From Mycobacterium sp. 852002-51971_SCH5477799-a (GTDB lineage Bacteria; Actinomycetota; Actinomycetes; Mycobacteriales; Mycobacteriaceae), in assembly GCF_001667145.1 (NCBI RefSeq), contig NZ_LZIF01000034.1, positions 30,708-94,707 on the forward strand: a stretch of DNA of 64,000 nt. The letters are read 5' to 3'. Made by a program: the position numbers and the translations under genes. This document shows, in pieces, positions 41,568 through 51,513 of this stretch. Below the pieces are notes generated by a model, which had not been told where the DNA came from, made no database searches, and saw nothing but the letters and a program-made list of their open reading frames with translations. How positions within the stretch are numbered: position 1 is the stretch's first letter; each line of letters opens with the position of its first letter.

Positions 41568-42833
41568 GTGACCGGGAATCAGCATGACCCATACGACGAC
41601 TTCGACCGTCAGCGACGGGTGGCCGAAGCGCCGAAGACTGCGGGCCTGCCGGGTACCGAGGGCCAGCACCGTACCGACTTCGCCCGCGATCGGGCGCGGG
41701 TTCTGCACAGCGCCGCGTTGCGCCGGCTGGCCGACAAGACCCAGGTGGTCGGGCCCCGAGAGGGTGACACGCCGCGCACCCGGCTGACGCACTCGCTCGA
41801 GGTGGCCCAAATTGGGCGGGGGATGGCCATCGGGTTGGGCTGCGATCTCGACCTGGTCGAGTTGGCGGGACTGGCCCACGATATCGGCCACCCCCCCTAC
41901 GGCCACAACGGTGAGAGCGCGCTCGATGAGGTCGCAAAAGAATACGGCGGCTTCGAGGGCAATGCCCAGAACTTTCGAATCCTGACCAGCCTCGAGCCCA
42001 AAGTTCTTGATGCGCAAGGCAATAGCGCGGGGCTGAATCTGACTCGCGCGTCGCTGGACGCGGTCACCAAGTATCCGTGGCCCCGCGGCAACGGGCAGCG
42101 AAAGTTCGGGTACTACGACGAAGACCGCGAGCCGGCCGCCTGGGTTCGGGCGGGTGCTCCGGAGGGCCGGATGTGCCTGGAAGCGCAGGTGATGGATTGG
42201 GCCGACGATGTGGCGTATTCCGTGCACGACGTCGAGGACGGTGTGGTGTCGCAACGCATCGACCTGCGGGTGCTCGCCGATGATGACGAGGTCGCCGCTT
42301 TGGCCGAGCTGGGCGAGACCGAATCTTCCCGGGTGCGTGCCGACGACCTCATGGCGGCCGCGCGGCGGCTCTCCGCGCTGCCGGTGGTCGCGTCCGTCGG
42401 CAAGTACGACGCCACGCTCGCGGCTTCGGTCGCGCTGAAGCGGTTGACCAGTGAGCTGGTCGGCAGGTTCGCCGCGGCCGCCATTGCCTCCACGCGCGCC
42501 GCGGCCGGTCCCGGACCGCTGGTGCGTTACCGGGCCGAGTTGCAAGTTCCCGACCTGGTGCGTGCCGAGGTCGCCTTGCTGAAAATCCTGGCGCTGCAAT
42601 TCATCATGTCCGATCCGCGGCATCAGAAAACCCAAGCCGGACAGCGTGAACGCATCCATCGGGTGGCGCACTGGCTGTATGCCGGGGCCCCCCGAACGCT
42701 CGACCCGATATTTGCTGCGGCCTTCACCACCGCTGCCGACGACGCCGGCCGGTGGCGGGTCATCGTCGATCAGATCGCGTCGTATACCGAGGACCGGCTC
42801 GAACGCATCGACATCCGCCAGGTGCGGCCGTAG
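41568..42833 (+). CDS. dgt: Deoxyguanosinetriphosphate triphosphohydrolase-like protein
   Basis: 421 residues from GTG at 41568. HD-superfamily phosphohydrolase: His in '[13 protein letters not shown]' (~residue 74), the metal pair HD in '[14 protein letters not shown]' (~103-104) and the last Asp in '[12 protein letters not shown]' (~residue 211). It removes triphosphate from dNTPs, limiting dNTP pools. It is next to the Rv2345-like gene (divergent) and upstream of a SodC-like lipoprotein and dnaG, which suggests a replication-related block. Confidence 0.93.
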   Translation: MTGNQHDPYDDFDRQRRVAEAPKTAGLPGTEGQHRTDFARDRARVLHSAALRRLADKTQVVGPREGDTPRTRLTHSLEVAQIGRGMAIGLGCDLDLVELAGLAHDIGHPPYGHNGESALDEVAKEYGGFEGNAQNFRILTSLEPKVLDAQGNSAGLNLTRASLDAVTKYPWPRGNGQRKFGYYDEDREPAAWVRAGAPEGRMCLEAQVMDWADDVAYSVHDVEDGVVSQRIDLRVLADDDEVAALAELGETESSRVRADDLMAAARRLSALPVVASVGKYDATLAASVALKRLTSELVGRFAAAAIASTRAAAGPGPLVRYRAELQVPDLVRAEVALLKILALQFIMSDPRHQKTQAGQRERIHRVAHWLYAGAPRTLDPIFAAAFTTAADDAGRWRVIVDQIASYTEDRLERIDIRQVRP

Positions 42834-42887
42834 TCGCCGGTGGGCATCAAGTCGTCCCGTCCGGGGATCAGCGGAGCCGCCGCGAGC

Positions 42888-42893
42888 TAGGCT
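42888..42893 (+). promoter_or_regulatory. -10 box, leaderless promoter of the SodC-like gene
   Basis: TAGGCT ends seven bases before the ATG at 42901, so transcription should start at or next to the A of the ATG, giving a leaderless mRNA. Confidence 0.55.
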
Positions 42894-42900
42894 CCCCGAC

Positions 42901-43518
42901 ATGAAGAAATTCAGCGGCTCGCCCTTCGTGGTCTCCTTCTTGATGGGACTTCCCATCGTCGCCATGACTGCCTGCAGTTCACCGCAGCATGCGAGCATCC
43001 AACCGGGCACCACGCCTCCGGTGAAAAGCGGCGCTCCGACGTCGTCCAGTGAGACGACCACCCCGGCACCCGCTGGCGGCTCGCTCAGTGCGGAACTCAA
43101 GACGCCCGATGGTCGCTCGGCGGCCACCGCCACCTTCGACTTCACCGGCGGCTATGTGACCGTCACCGTGAAGACGGCGGCGCCGGGCATCCTGACGCCC
43201 GGCATCCACGGCCTGCACGTCCACGAGATCGGCAAGTGCGAGCCGAACTCGGTGGCTCCGACCGGCGGTGCACCCGGAAACTTCCTGTCCGCCGGCGGTC
43301 ATTACCAGGCCCCGGGCCACACCGGTAAGCCGGAAAGCGGCGATCTGACGTCGCTCGAGGTCCGCCAGGACGGCTCGGCATATCTGGTCACCACCACCGA
43401 TTCGTTCAATCGGGACGATCTGCTGGCGGGCAACAAGACCGCGCTGATGCTGCACGGCGCCCAGGACAGCGAGAACGCGATGGATCGGGTCGCCTGCGGT
43501 GTCATCGGTACCGGCTAG
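42901..43518 (+). CDS. Cu/Zn superoxide dismutase-like lipoprotein (SodC type)
   Basis: 205 residues. Lipoprotein signal ([20 protein letters not shown]...) with lipobox 'MTAC' (Cys28), and a Ser/Thr/Pro-rich spacer to ~residue 60. The SodC fold follows: '[17 protein letters not shown]' (copper His pair), '[13 protein letters not shown]' (third His and zinc-side His), 'LMLHGAQD' (fourth copper His) and 'RVACGVIG' (disulfide partner). Compared with mycobacterial SodC as I remember it, the loop between the fourth His and 'RVACGVIG' is ~30 residues shorter. Copper ligands look complete, so activity is possible. It acts at the outer face of the membrane. It is located between dgt and dnaG. Confidence 0.85.
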   Translation: MKKFSGSPFVVSFLMGLPIVAMTACSSPQHASIQPGTTPPVKSGAPTSSSETTTPAPAGGSLSAELKTPDGRSAATATFDFTGGYVTVTVKTAAPGILTPGIHGLHVHEIGKCEPNSVAPTGGAPGNFLSAGGHYQAPGHTGKPESGDLTSLEVRQDGSAYLVTTTDSFNRDDLLAGNKTALMLHGAQDSENAMDRVACGVIGTG

Positions 43519-43535
43519 CTTCCGCCGTCGCGCCT

Positions 43536-43541
43536 TAGACT
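43536..43541 (+). promoter_or_regulatory. -10 box, leaderless promoter of dnaG
   Basis: TAGACT ends six bases before the ATG at 43548. This spacing predicts a leaderless dnaG transcript and supports the 43548 start. Confidence 0.6.
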
Positions 43542-43547
43542 GAGCCG

Positions 43548-45506
43548 ATGTCAAGCCCGGCAGGTTCACGCGCGGAGGGCGATGGCCGTGCCCGGGGACG
43601 CGGCCGGATTCCCGACCGCGACATCGCGGCCATCCGCGAACGGGTGCGCATCGACGAAGTCATCGGCGATTACGTCCAATTGCGGCGCGCCGGCGCCGAT
43701 TCACTCAAGGGCCTGTGTCCGTTCCACGACGAGAAGTCGCCGTCGTTTCACGTCCGCCCCAACCACGGCCACTTTCACTGCTTCGGCTGTGGTGAGGGCG
43801 GCGACGTGTACGCGTTCATCCAGAAGATCGAACACGTCAGCTTCGTCGAGGCGGTCGAACTACTCGCCGACCGGATCGGCCACACCATCAATTACTCCGG
43901 CCCGGCGACCAGCGTGCAGCGCGACCGCGGTAGTCGCAGCCGGCTCGTCGCGGCCAACGCGGCCGCGGCGGAGTTCTATGCGGCGGCGCTGGAATCCGCC
44001 GAGGCAGCACCGGCGCGGCAGTACCTGACCGAGCGGAACTTCGACGCCGAGGCGGCCCGTCGCTTCGGTTGCGGATTCGCACCGTCGGGCTGGGATTCTC
44101 TGACAAAGCACTTGGTGCGCAAGGGTTTCGAGTTCAAAGAGCTGGAAGCGGCCGGCCTGTCGCGGCAGGGGCGTCGCGGACCGATGGACCGCTTCCATCG
44201 CCGGTTGTTGTGGCCGATCCGTAGTTCGTCCGGCGAGGTGATCGGTTTCGGTGCCCGGCGGCTGTTCGACGACGATCCGATGGAAGCCAAGTACATCAAC
44301 ACGCCGGAGACGGTGCTGTACAAGAAGTCGAACGTGATGTTCGGCATCGACTTGGCCAAACGCGACATCGCCAAGGGACACCAGGCCGTCGTCGTCGAGG
44401 GCTATACCGACGTGATGGCGATGCATCTGAGCGGGGTCACCACCGCGGTCGCCTCGTGTGGCACCGCGTTCGGCGACGAGCATCTGTCGATGCTGCGCCG
44501 ACTGATGATGGACGACAGCTTCTTTCGCGGCGAACTGATCTATGTCTTCGACGGCGACGCGGCCGGGCGGGCCGCCGCGCTCAAGGCCTTCGGCGGCGAG
44601 CAGAACCTGGCCGGGCAGTCGTTTGTGGCCGTCGCGCCCGACGGCATGGATCCCTGCGACCTGCGGCTTAAATCCGGCGACGGCGCCCTGCGCGATCTGG
44701 TGGCGCGGCGAACGCCGCTATTCGAATTCGCGATCCGCTCGGCGCTCGCCGAGATGGATCTGGACAGCGCCGAGGGCCGGGTTGCCGCCTTGCGCCGCTG
44801 CGTGCCGATGGTGAGCCAGATCAAGGACCCGACCCTGCGCGACGAGTACGCCCGTCAGCTCGCGGGGTGGGTCGGCTGGGACGACGTCGCGCAGGTCATC
44901 GACCGGGTGCGCAGGCAGGCCAAAACCACCAACATCCAGGCCCGCGGCGGTTCTGGCCACCCAAAGGCTTCCCGCCGCGCGGCCGAGCGGCCGCCGGACG
45001 CAGCCCAGGCCGCCGCCAGCCGCCCGGACCCACGTGACCCCACCCTGTGGCCACAACGGGAGGCGCTCAAGGCGGCCTTGCAGTACCCGGCGTTCGCGGG
45101 GCCGGTGTTCGACACGCTGACCGTCGAAAGCTTCACCCATCCCGGGTACGCGGCCATCCGCGCGGCGATCGAGACCGCGGGCGGTACGTCCAGCGGGGTC
45201 ACGGGCGGGCAGTGGATCGAGGCGGTGCGCGATCAGGCCTCCTCGCCCCTGACGGCCGGCCTCGCCAGCGAGTTGGGTGTGGAGGCCATCCAGGTCGACG
45301 AGGAGAAGCTGCCGCGCTACATCGGCGGTGTGCTGGCCCGGCTGCAAGAGGTGTGGATGGGTCGGCAGATCGCGGAAGTGAAGTCGAAATTGCAGCGCAT
45401 GTCGCCGATCGACCAGGGCGACGAGTACCACGCCCTATTCGGGGACCTGGTGGCGATGGAGTCCTACCGCCGCAGTCTGTTGGAGCAGGCTAGCGGCGGC
45501 GATTAG
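43548..45506 (+). CDS. dnaG: DNA primase DnaG
   Basis: 652 residues. CHC2 zinc-binding domain (~residues 15-110) with 'CPFHDEKSPSFH' and 'FHCFGCGEGGD'; TOPRIM catalytic domain with 'VVVEGYTDVMAM' (Glu, ~residue 283) and 'YVFDGDAAGR' (DxD, ~residue 335); C-terminal DnaB-interacting helical region from ~500 ('ALFGDLVAMESYRRSLLEQA' at the end). It makes RNA primers for replication. The N-terminus is about 13 residues longer than I recall for M. tuberculosis ('SSPAGSRAEGDGRARGR'), and the -10 box position supports this longer form. Its 3' end overlaps the opposing small gene by 17 bases. Confidence 0.97.
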   Translation: MSSPAGSRAEGDGRARGRGRIPDRDIAAIRERVRIDEVIGDYVQLRRAGADSLKGLCPFHDEKSPSFHVRPNHGHFHCFGCGEGGDVYAFIQKIEHVSFVEAVELLADRIGHTINYSGPATSVQRDRGSRSRLVAANAAAAEFYAAALESAEAAPARQYLTERNFDAEAARRFGCGFAPSGWDSLTKHLVRKGFEFKELEAAGLSRQGRRGPMDRFHRRLLWPIRSSSGEVIGFGARRLFDDDPMEAKYINTPETVLYKKSNVMFGIDLAKRDIAKGHQAVVVEGYTDVMAMHLSGVTTAVASCGTAFGDEHLSMLRRLMMDDSFFRGELIYVFDGDAAGRAAALKAFGGEQNLAGQSFVAVAPDGMDPCDLRLKSGDGALRDLVARRTPLFEFAIRSALAEMDLDSAEGRVAALRRCVPMVSQIKDPTLRDEYARQLAGWVGWDDVAQVIDRVRRQAKTTNIQARGGSGHPKASRRAAERPPDAAQAAASRPDPRDPTLWPQREALKAALQYPAFAGPVFDTLTVESFTHPGYAAIRAAIETAGGTSSGVTGGQWIEAVRDQASSPLTAGLASELGVEAIQVDEEKLPRYIGGVLARLQEVWMGRQIAEVKSKLQRMSPIDQGDEYHALFGDLVAMESYRRSLLEQASGGD

Positions 45507-45765
45507 ACGGCGCCAGCGCGTCGGCCGAGCCCTCGACGTCGCGTTCCATGATGGCCGTCTGGTCGTCGATCTCCTTCAGCGTGACGAAACCGGCGTCGGG
45601 GGAGATCCGATTAGCGACCTTGCGGCGTCCCCCTTCGATCATTGACTTGGCCACCGGACTGCTGGTCAGCGCGCGATAGGTGCCGACGAGCTGCTCGTAC
45701 CGGCGACGGCCGCCCTTCGAGCCCAGCACGTAACCCAGCCCAAGCACCACGACATACCGGATCAA
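45490..45765 (-). CDS. Small conserved membrane-associated protein (Rv2342-like)
   Basis: 91 residues: a short N-terminal hydrophobic helix (MIRYVVVLGLGYVLGS), then a basic patch 'KGGRRRYEQLVGTYRAL' and an acidic, helical C-terminal half. The family is conserved in mycobacteria next to dnaG, with unknown function. It probably binds the inner face of the membrane. It is convergent with dnaG and divergent from the tRNA gene. Confidence 0.8.
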   Translation of the reverse strand: MIRYVVVLGLGYVLGSKGGRRRYEQLVGTYRALTSSPVAKSMIEGGRRKVANRISPDAGFVTLKEIDDQTAIMERDVEGSADALAPSNRRR

Positions 45766-45856
45766 AACGTTCCTCCCGACGATCGATGGCTTCCATCCTG
45801 CCTCACCGGCGGGCGACCCGCTGCGCCGCGCTTGCGATCGGGGCGGTCCACGCTAG

Positions 45857-45886
45857 TTGGGTGCGGTCGTGCCAGTACGCTAGAGT
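45857..45886 (+). promoter_or_regulatory. Promoter of tRNA-Asn
   Basis: TTGGGT (45857-45862) and TAGAGT (45881-45886) are 18 bases apart, with transcription start expected ~13 bases before the mature tRNA. Confidence 0.45.
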
Positions 45887-45905
45887 CGTCCCGCGATCGG
45901 GTTAG

Positions 45906-45978
<73 letters not shown>

Positions 45979-45984
45979 CATTTC

Positions 45985-47361
45985 TCAGCCGACGGCGGCC
46001 TGAGGTGCCGTCCGCCCCGGAGCGGGCAACAAGCCCAGATGCTCGCGCAACGTGTGGCCCCGGTATTCGGTGCGAAAGCTACCCCGCTCCTGCAGCAGCG
46101 GGACCACCTTGGCGACGAATTCGTCGAGGCCGTGCGGCGTCAGGTGGGGCACCAGGATGAAGCCGTCGCAAGCATCCGACTGCACATAGCGATCGATCTC
46201 TTCGGCCACCTGCGCCGGAGTCCCGACGAACTGCTGGCGGCTTGTCACTTCGATGATCAGCTCGCGGATCGACAGGCGCTCGGCTTCGGCTCGGGCGCGC
46301 CAGGTTTCGGCGACCTTCCGGGGGTCGCCGTGCCGGACTCGCCCTCGGGTGATGCTGGGGTTCTCCACGGGCTCGACGTCGGGCAGGGGCCCATCGGGGT
46401 CGTAGGCCGAAAGGTCCACGCCCCACACCTGTTCGAGGAACGCGATCGCGGTCGGACCGCTGACCTGCTGCTCGCGGATATGGCGGGCGTTTTCCGCCGC
46501 TTCGGCAGGGGTGTCGCCCAGCGCGAACGTTGCGCCGGGCAGCACCTTGAGCTGGTTGGGGTCCCGCCCGTAGGCCGCGGCACGGCTCTTCACGTCGGCG
46601 TAGTAGCGCTGGCCCGCCTCGAGCGACCCGTGCAGCGTGAACAGGGCGTCGGCGTGCTTGGCGCCGAAGTCGCGACCGTCGTCGGAGTCACCGGCCTGCA
46701 GTAGCACCGTTTGGCCTTGCGGTCCGGCGGGCAGCGAGGCCACCCCGCGGACACGGAATTGCGGCCCGTCGTGATCGATGCTGTCGATGAGGGCCGGATC
46801 GGCATAGACCCCGGCGTCGACGTCGGCGACCACGGCCTCGGGAGTCCAGCTGTCCCAGAACTGCCGGGCCACGGTGATGAATTCCTCGGCCCTGCGGTAG
46901 CGGTTGGCATGGGCGAGAAACCCGCCGCGGCGGAAGTTCTCCCCGGTGAACGCATCGGAGGAGGTGACCATGTTCCACGCCGACCGCCCGTCGGACAGAT
47001 GGTCCAACGTCGCGAATTGCCTTGCCACCTCGTAGGGTTCGTTGAACGTGGTGTTGATGGTGCCGGCGAGGCCGAGGTTGTCGGTGACCGCGGCGAGCCC
47101 GGCGAGCACTGTGAAGGTGTCCGGCCTGCCGACGACGTCGAGGTCGTGAATCTTGCCGCGATGCTCACGCAGTCGCAGGCCCTCGGCGAGGAAGAAGAAG
47201 TCGAACAGCCCTCGTTCGGCTGACTTGGCCAGGTGCACAAACGATTCGAACTCGATCTGGCTGCCCGCGCTCGGATCGGACCACACCGTGGTGTTGTTCA
47301 CCCCGGGGAAATGCGCACCCAAATGAATCTGTTTGCGATGATCTGCTTCTCGAACGATCAT
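45985..47361 (-). CDS. Luciferase-like flavin monooxygenase, NtaA/SnaA/DszA group
   Basis: 458 residues from ATG at 47361, which overlaps the upstream stop (ATGA). This is an LLM-family TIM barrel of the large NtaA/DszA type: 'QIHLGAHFPGVNNTTVW' near the N-terminus, 'FDFFFLAEG', 'GTINTTFNEPYEVARQFATLDHLSDGRSAWNMVTS' as the flavin/substrate region, and 'LQAGDSDDGRDFGAKHADALFT'. Enzymes of this group use FMNH2 from a separate reductase to oxidise organosulfur or aminopolycarboxylate compounds. It is the last of three coupled LLM genes. The nearby cysE-cysK and transporter genes make organosulfur use plausible, but the substrate is unknown. Confidence 0.9.
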   Translation of the reverse strand: MIVREADHRKQIHLGAHFPGVNNTTVWSDPSAGSQIEFESFVHLAKSAERGLFDFFFLAEGLRLREHRGKIHDLDVVGRPDTFTVLAGLAAVTDNLGLAGTINTTFNEPYEVARQFATLDHLSDGRSAWNMVTSSDAFTGENFRRGGFLAHANRYRRAEEFITVARQFWDSWTPEAVVADVDAGVYADPALIDSIDHDGPQFRVRGVASLPAGPQGQTVLLQAGDSDDGRDFGAKHADALFTLHGSLEAGQRYYADVKSRAAAYGRDPNQLKVLPGATFALGDTPAEAAENARHIREQQVSGPTAIAFLEQVWGVDLSAYDPDGPLPDVEPVENPSITRGRVRHGDPRKVAETWRARAEAERLSIRELIIEVTSRQQFVGTPAQVAEEIDRYVQSDACDGFILVPHLTPHGLDEFVAKVVPLLQERGSFRTEYRGHTLREHLGLLPAPGRTAPQAAVG

Positions 47362-48479
47362 CCTGTCAATCCCCATCGTTTGGCGATCAGCTCGTGGGAG
47401 CGCAGCCGGTCTACATGCCGGTGGGTCACTGAGGTGATCACCAGTTCGTCGGCATCGGTGGCGCGGCGCAGCAGCTCGAGCCGGTCGGCGACCTCGTCCG
47501 GGTTGCCGACGAATTGTGTTGCAGTGCGGTCGGTTACCAACGCCTGCTCGTCCTCGGTCAAGGGCTGACAAAAGTCGGGATCCGGGTAGGGCATGGCGCC
47601 CTGGCCGCTGCGGATGGAATGCACCCACCGACCGTAACCGGACGCGAGGTGGCGTGCGGTGGCGCTGTCCTCGGCGACCACGACGTCGGCCGACACCACC
47701 ACGTACGGCTCGGATAACCGGGCGGAGGGGCGGAATGCGTTGCGGTACGTGGTGATCGCATCGATCGCGGTGCCCGGGGTGATGTGGTAGCTTGCGACGA
47801 ACGGGAGTCCACGCGCACCGGCCACTTCCGCGCTCTGGCCCTTGGTGCTGCCGAAGATCCACGGCGTCAACTGGGCATGCTCGCCCGGGACGACATGCAG
47901 CTCATGGCCATTGACGGTGTAGGTGCCGTCCAGCATCGCTTCGATGTCGGCCAGCTGTTCGGCGAAGTCCGGCGGTTGCGCGCACGGTTGGGCGAGGACC
48001 GAAGCCTGAGTCCGGATCCGGTCGGTTTTCATCAGCGGCACCTGATCGAATGGCGTAGGGATGACAATGCCGGCTACCTCACGCCACGGGGTGGGCGCAC
48101 GTTCGGATGCGGCCGGAGACGACGCGGCCGCCTCCTGGCGCCGCTGCCCGGATCGGCCCAACCCCATGTCGATGCGACCCGGATAGAGCGCGTCGAGGAT
48201 GCCGAAGCTTTCCACCACCGCAATCGCCGTCGTGTGGCCGACCTGTACCGCCGCCGACCCGACGTGAATTCGTTCTGTGGCCGCGGCGATTTGGCCGATC
48301 ACGGTCACCGGTGACGAGCTGGCCACCGCGACGAAGTGGTGCTCGGCGAGCCAGTAGCGCCGGTAGCCCCAGCGCTCGGCGTGCTGGGCCAGGTCGATGC
48401 TGTTGCGCAAAGCCGTGGCGGCGTCGCTGCCGGCGCTGATGGGCGACAGGTCGAGGATCGACAGGGGAGTGACGGTCAT
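47358..48479 (-). CDS. Luciferase-like flavin-dependent oxidoreductase, MsnO8-like
   Basis: 373 residues. A smaller LLM type: '[12 protein letters not shown]' at the N-terminus, 'WLAEHHF' with the conserved His pair (~residue 45), '[42 protein letters not shown]' as the barrel core. The ATG overlaps the upstream LLM gene stop (ATGA), and its own stop overlaps the start of the next, so all three are translationally coupled. It is likely a monooxygenase needing reduced FMN; the substrate is unknown. Confidence 0.9.
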   Translation of the reverse strand: MTVTPLSILDLSPISAGSDAATALRNSIDLAQHAERWGYRRYWLAEHHFVAVASSSPVTVIGQIAAATERIHVGSAAVQVGHTTAIAVVESFGILDALYPGRIDMGLGRSGQRRQEAAASSPAASERAPTPWREVAGIVIPTPFDQVPLMKTDRIRTQASVLAQPCAQPPDFAEQLADIEAMLDGTYTVNGHELHVVPGEHAQLTPWIFGSTKGQSAEVAGARGLPFVASYHITPGTAIDAITTYRNAFRPSARLSEPYVVVSADVVVAEDSATARHLASGYGRWVHSIRSGQGAMPYPDPDFCQPLTEDEQALVTDRTATQFVGNPDEVADRLELLRRATDADELVITSVTHRHVDRLRSHELIAKRWGLTG

Positions 48480-49597
48480 GACGGCACCGTCGCGTAGCGG
48501 TTCGGTGCCGGCGCCAGACCCAGGCGTTCGCGCAGTGTCTCGCCGTCGCGGTAACCGGTGCGGAATCGGCCGGCGTGCTGCAATCGCGGGACCAGGTCAT
48601 CGACGATGGCGGGCAGGTCGATGGCGTTGATCGCGGGCCGTAGCCGCACGCCGTCGACCCCGGCGTCCTGCCACGCGAGCAGGTGCTCTGCCAGATCGCT
48701 TGTGCTGCCGATGAATACGTGCGCATCGGACGAGAGGGCCGCCGCGGGTGCCAACGGATCGTCGGCCAGCGACACCACCAGGTCCGCGTAGATCAGGAGC
48801 TCTCGGCCCGCTGCGCGCTGCGCGCCGCCGACCTCGTCCAGGATCGTATGCAGCGAGCCCTCATCGTGCGGGGTGATGAAGACCAGGTCGGCGCTGGTGG
48901 CGGCGAAATCGTAGACCCTTGGAGCGTGCGCCAGCGCGGTCACCACCGGCTGGCCTTGGGGTGGCCGCGGGGTGATCGACGGCCCCTTGACCGAGAAGTA
49001 CTTTCCGGCGAAGTCGATGTAGTGCAGCTTGTCGCGGTCGATGTAGCGACCGGTCGCGACGTCACGGATGACGGCGTCGTCCTCCCAGCTGTCCCAGAGG
49101 CGGCGCACCACCTCGACGGCGTCGGCCGCTTCGTCGAACAGTGCGTCGCCGTCGGGGGCGGTTCGCCTGCCGAACAGCGCGGCTTCGTGCGCCGTCGGGC
49201 TTACCCGAATCTGCCAGCCGGCCCGGCCATTTGAGATGTGGTCGAGTGTCGCAATCGCTTTCGAGACGTGGAACGGCTCGGTGTGCGTGACCGTCGCAAC
49301 GGGAATCAAGCCGATATGTCGGGTGGCCGGCGCGATGCGGGCGGCCACCAGCGTGGCATCGGCGCGTCCCGCCAGGCGCCGCGGGGAGATGTCGGCCCGG
49401 GGCCCGGGTTGTGCGTCCAGGCTGTCGTCGATGGTAAGGAAATCCAGCAGCCCACGCTCGGCGGTGGCGGCCAGCGCGGCCCAATAGCGACCGCTGAGTT
49501 GGCCGCCACCGGTCGCGTTGTGCGCGAACGCGTATCGCCACGCCTGGGGGTGCCAACCGTAGCCATCCAGCCCCACCGCCAGGTGCAGCTCGGTCAT
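48476..49597 (-). CDS. Luciferase-like flavin-dependent monooxygenase (first of three)
   Basis: 373 residues from ATG at 49597, preceded by GAGGAG. LLM fold: '[16 protein letters not shown]', '[18 protein letters not shown]', '[39 protein letters not shown]', and '[27 protein letters not shown]'. The pattern is intermediate between alkanesulfonate monooxygenase and NtaA-like proteins. It heads the coupled three-gene LLM operon transcribed away from cysE. The interval 49598-49804 is the probable promoter region, without a site I can name. Confidence 0.88.
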   Translation of the reverse strand: MTELHLAVGLDGYGWHPQAWRYAFAHNATGGGQLSGRYWAALAATAERGLLDFLTIDDSLDAQPGPRADISPRRLAGRADATLVAARIAPATRHIGLIPVATVTHTEPFHVSKAIATLDHISNGRAGWQIRVSPTAHEAALFGRRTAPDGDALFDEAADAVEVVRRLWDSWEDDAVIRDVATGRYIDRDKLHYIDFAGKYFSVKGPSITPRPPQGQPVVTALAHAPRVYDFAATSADLVFITPHDEGSLHTILDEVGGAQRAAGRELLIYADLVVSLADDPLAPAAALSSDAHVFIGSTSDLAEHLLAWQDAGVDGVRLRPAINAIDLPAIVDDLVPRLQHAGRFRTGYRDGETLRERLGLAPAPNRYATVPS

Positions 49598-49804
49598 GGG
49601 CGCTCCTCGAGAGTGGCGTCGTCACGCAGCGTGGTCATAACTCACTGTGCAACGCTGCGGGCGACGATGCATTCCAAGGCCGCGTTATGTTCAGCGTGAG
49701 TAATACTTCGCCGAGCTCAAGCCCGCCAAACGCGGCGATCACCGTTCGGTGCGGGCTGGCGAATACCGCCGATCAGACTGTGTTGAGCTGAGCTCCACAA
49801 TCTT

Positions 49805-50488
49805 TCAGATGGAGAAATCCTCGCCGTGCCAGACACCGGCTTCGGGCGGCCTGATGACGTGATTGGTTTGGGAGCCGTCCGCTTGGGCTTCGAGTCGGGT
49901 CACGCGAGTCAGCAGCGATTGCAGGCTGACGCCGACGAGGTCCGGCATCATCGAGTCGTCCGGACTGCCCGGACGGCTGCGGCTGATGACCTGCCCGGGC
50001 ACCCCGATGACCACCGAGCTCGACGGAACTTCCTTGACCACCACGGCGTTGGCACCGATGCGGCTGTCGTCGCCGACTTTGATCGCGCCCAAAATCTTCG
50101 CTCCGGCGCCGATGATCACCCGATCGCCGATGGTGGGGTGTCGTTTTCCGGTGTCCCTGCCGCTGCCGCCGAGGGTGACGCCGTGGTAGATGGTAACGTC
50201 CTCGCCCACCTCGGCGGTCTCACCGATCACCACACCGGTCGCGTGGTCGATGAAAAGACCGGGGCCCAAAACGGCTCCGGGATGGATCTCGACGCCGGTC
50301 AGAATGCGGGTGATTTCGGCGGTGATACGCGCGGCCAGCTTTGCGCCGCGCTGCCATAGCCGGTGGTTGATGCGGTGGCACCAGATGGCATGCACGCCCG
50401 GGTAGGCGAAGATCACCTGCAGCGTGGTCGGAGCGGCCGGATCGCGCTCCCTGGCCGCTCGTATGTCCCGTCGTATGGCTTCGAGCAC
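49805..50488 (-). CDS. cysE: Serine O-acetyltransferase CysE
   Basis: 227 residues from GTG at 50488 (MLEAIRRDIRAARERDPAAP). A left-handed beta-helix of hexapeptide repeats spans about residues 65-165 ('IHPGAVLGPGLFIDHATGVVIGETAEVGEDVTIYHGVTLGG' holds the catalytic His and Asp). The C-terminal tail ends in 'WHGEDFSI', the Ile-ended tail that docks into the CysK active site in the cysteine synthase complex. It makes O-acetylserine from serine and acetyl-CoA. Two bases downstream of cysK, clearly one operon. Confidence 0.96.
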   Translation of the reverse strand: MLEAIRRDIRAARERDPAAPTTLQVIFAYPGVHAIWCHRINHRLWQRGAKLAARITAEITRILTGVEIHPGAVLGPGLFIDHATGVVIGETAEVGEDVTIYHGVTLGGSGRDTGKRHPTIGDRVIIGAGAKILGAIKVGDDSRIGANAVVVKEVPSSSVVIGVPGQVISRSRPGSPDDSMMPDLVGVSLQSLLTRVTRLEAQADGSQTNHVIRPPEAGVWHGEDFSI

Positions 50489-50490
50489 GG

Positions 50491-51423
50491 CTAATCTGCC
50501 AGGTCGGCGAACAACGGCGTGCTGAGGTACCGCTCGCCGAAGTCGGGTAGCACCACGACGACGAGCTTTCCAGCGTTCTCGGGCCGGCGGGCGACCTGCA
50601 GCGCGGCAACCACCGCCGCCCCCGAGGAGATACCGACCAACAGCCCCTCTTCGGCGGCCAGCCGCCGGGCCAGGCTCATCGACTCCTCGTTGCCGACGGT
50701 GATCACCTCGTCGACCAGATCCATCGCGAGCACGGGCGGGACGAACCCGGCGCCCAAGCCCTGGATGGGGTGCGGGCCTTTCTGCCCTCCGGACAACACC
50801 GGCGACCCGGCCGGCTCCACGGCCACGAATTGTGCTGAAGGCTTGCGCTCCTTGATCACCTGCGCCACACCGGTGATGGTGCCGCCGGTGCCCACACCGG
50901 CGACGAAGATATCGACCTTGCCGTCGGTGTCGCGCCACACTTCCTCCGCGGTGGTGGCGCGGTGAATCGCGGGATTCGCCTTGTTCTCGAATTGCTGTGG
51001 CACAAAATACCGTTGGTCGCTTTTGGCGAGTTCCTCGGCCTTGGCGATGGCGCCCGGCATGCCCTCAGCGCCTGGTGTCAAAACAATCTCTGCGCCCAAG
51101 GCGCGCAACAACATTCGTCGCTCGACACTCATGGTCTCGGGCATGGTCAGCACGCAGCGGTAGCCACGGGCCGCGGCCACCAGCGCCAGGGCGATGCCGG
51201 TGTTGCCGCTCGTCGGCTCGAGGATGATCGTGTCCGGTTTGATCAGACCCGCCTGCTCGGCAGCGTCGATCATCGCGACCCCGATGCGGTCCTTGACACT
51301 ATTGCCTGGGTTGAAGAATTCCAGCTTGGCGACGACGTCGGCGACCGCACCCTCGGTGACCCGGTTGAGCCGGACCAGCGGGGTGTTTCCGATCAATTCC
51401 GTGACGTTCTCCGCGATGCTCAT
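50491..51423 (-). CDS. cysK: O-acetylserine sulfhydrylase (cysteine synthase) CysK
   Basis: 310 residues. Fold type II PLP enzyme: Lys44 in 'NPGNSVKDR' binds the cofactor, 'TSGNTGIAL' (~residues 71-79) binds substrate carboxylate, and '[11 protein letters not shown]' (~176-186) binds the phosphate. It makes cysteine from O-acetylserine and sulfide and pairs with CysE. The mRNA has a ~190-base leader after a leaderless polycysteine mini-gene (51615-51692) and a nested stem at 51514-51558, indicating control by cysteine supply. Confidence 0.97.
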   Translation of the reverse strand: MSIAENVTELIGNTPLVRLNRVTEGAVADVVAKLEFFNPGNSVKDRIGVAMIDAAEQAGLIKPDTIILEPTSGNTGIALALVAAARGYRCVLTMPETMSVERRMLLRALGAEIVLTPGAEGMPGAIAKAEELAKSDQRYFVPQQFENKANPAIHRATTAEEVWRDTDGKVDIFVAGVGTGGTITGVAQVIKERKPSAQFVAVEPAGSPVLSGGQKGPHPIQGLGAGFVPPVLAMDLVDEVITVGNEESMSLARRLAAEEGLLVGISSGAAVVAALQVARRPENAGKLVVVVLPDFGERYLSTPLFADLAD

Positions 51424-51513
51424 CTACCTATTGTCTCCAACGACGTAGGACCAGGCCTCGGCCTGCCAGCTAATATCGAACTCTATGTTCATCTCGGCGG
51501 GGATGGCTAGCGC

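Noticed and set aside
47362..47862. A longer N-terminus for the NtaA-like monooxygenase.
   Set aside because: The extension would overlap the preceding coupled LLM gene by ~500 bases; the ATGA overlap at 47358-47361 gives the natural start.
49594..49638. A 14-codon mini-ORF ([14 protein letters not shown]) whose stop overlaps the start of the first LLM gene.
   Set aside because: The LLM gene has its own GAGGAG site, the mini-ORF has no ribosome site, and no codon run or repeat suggests a sensor function.
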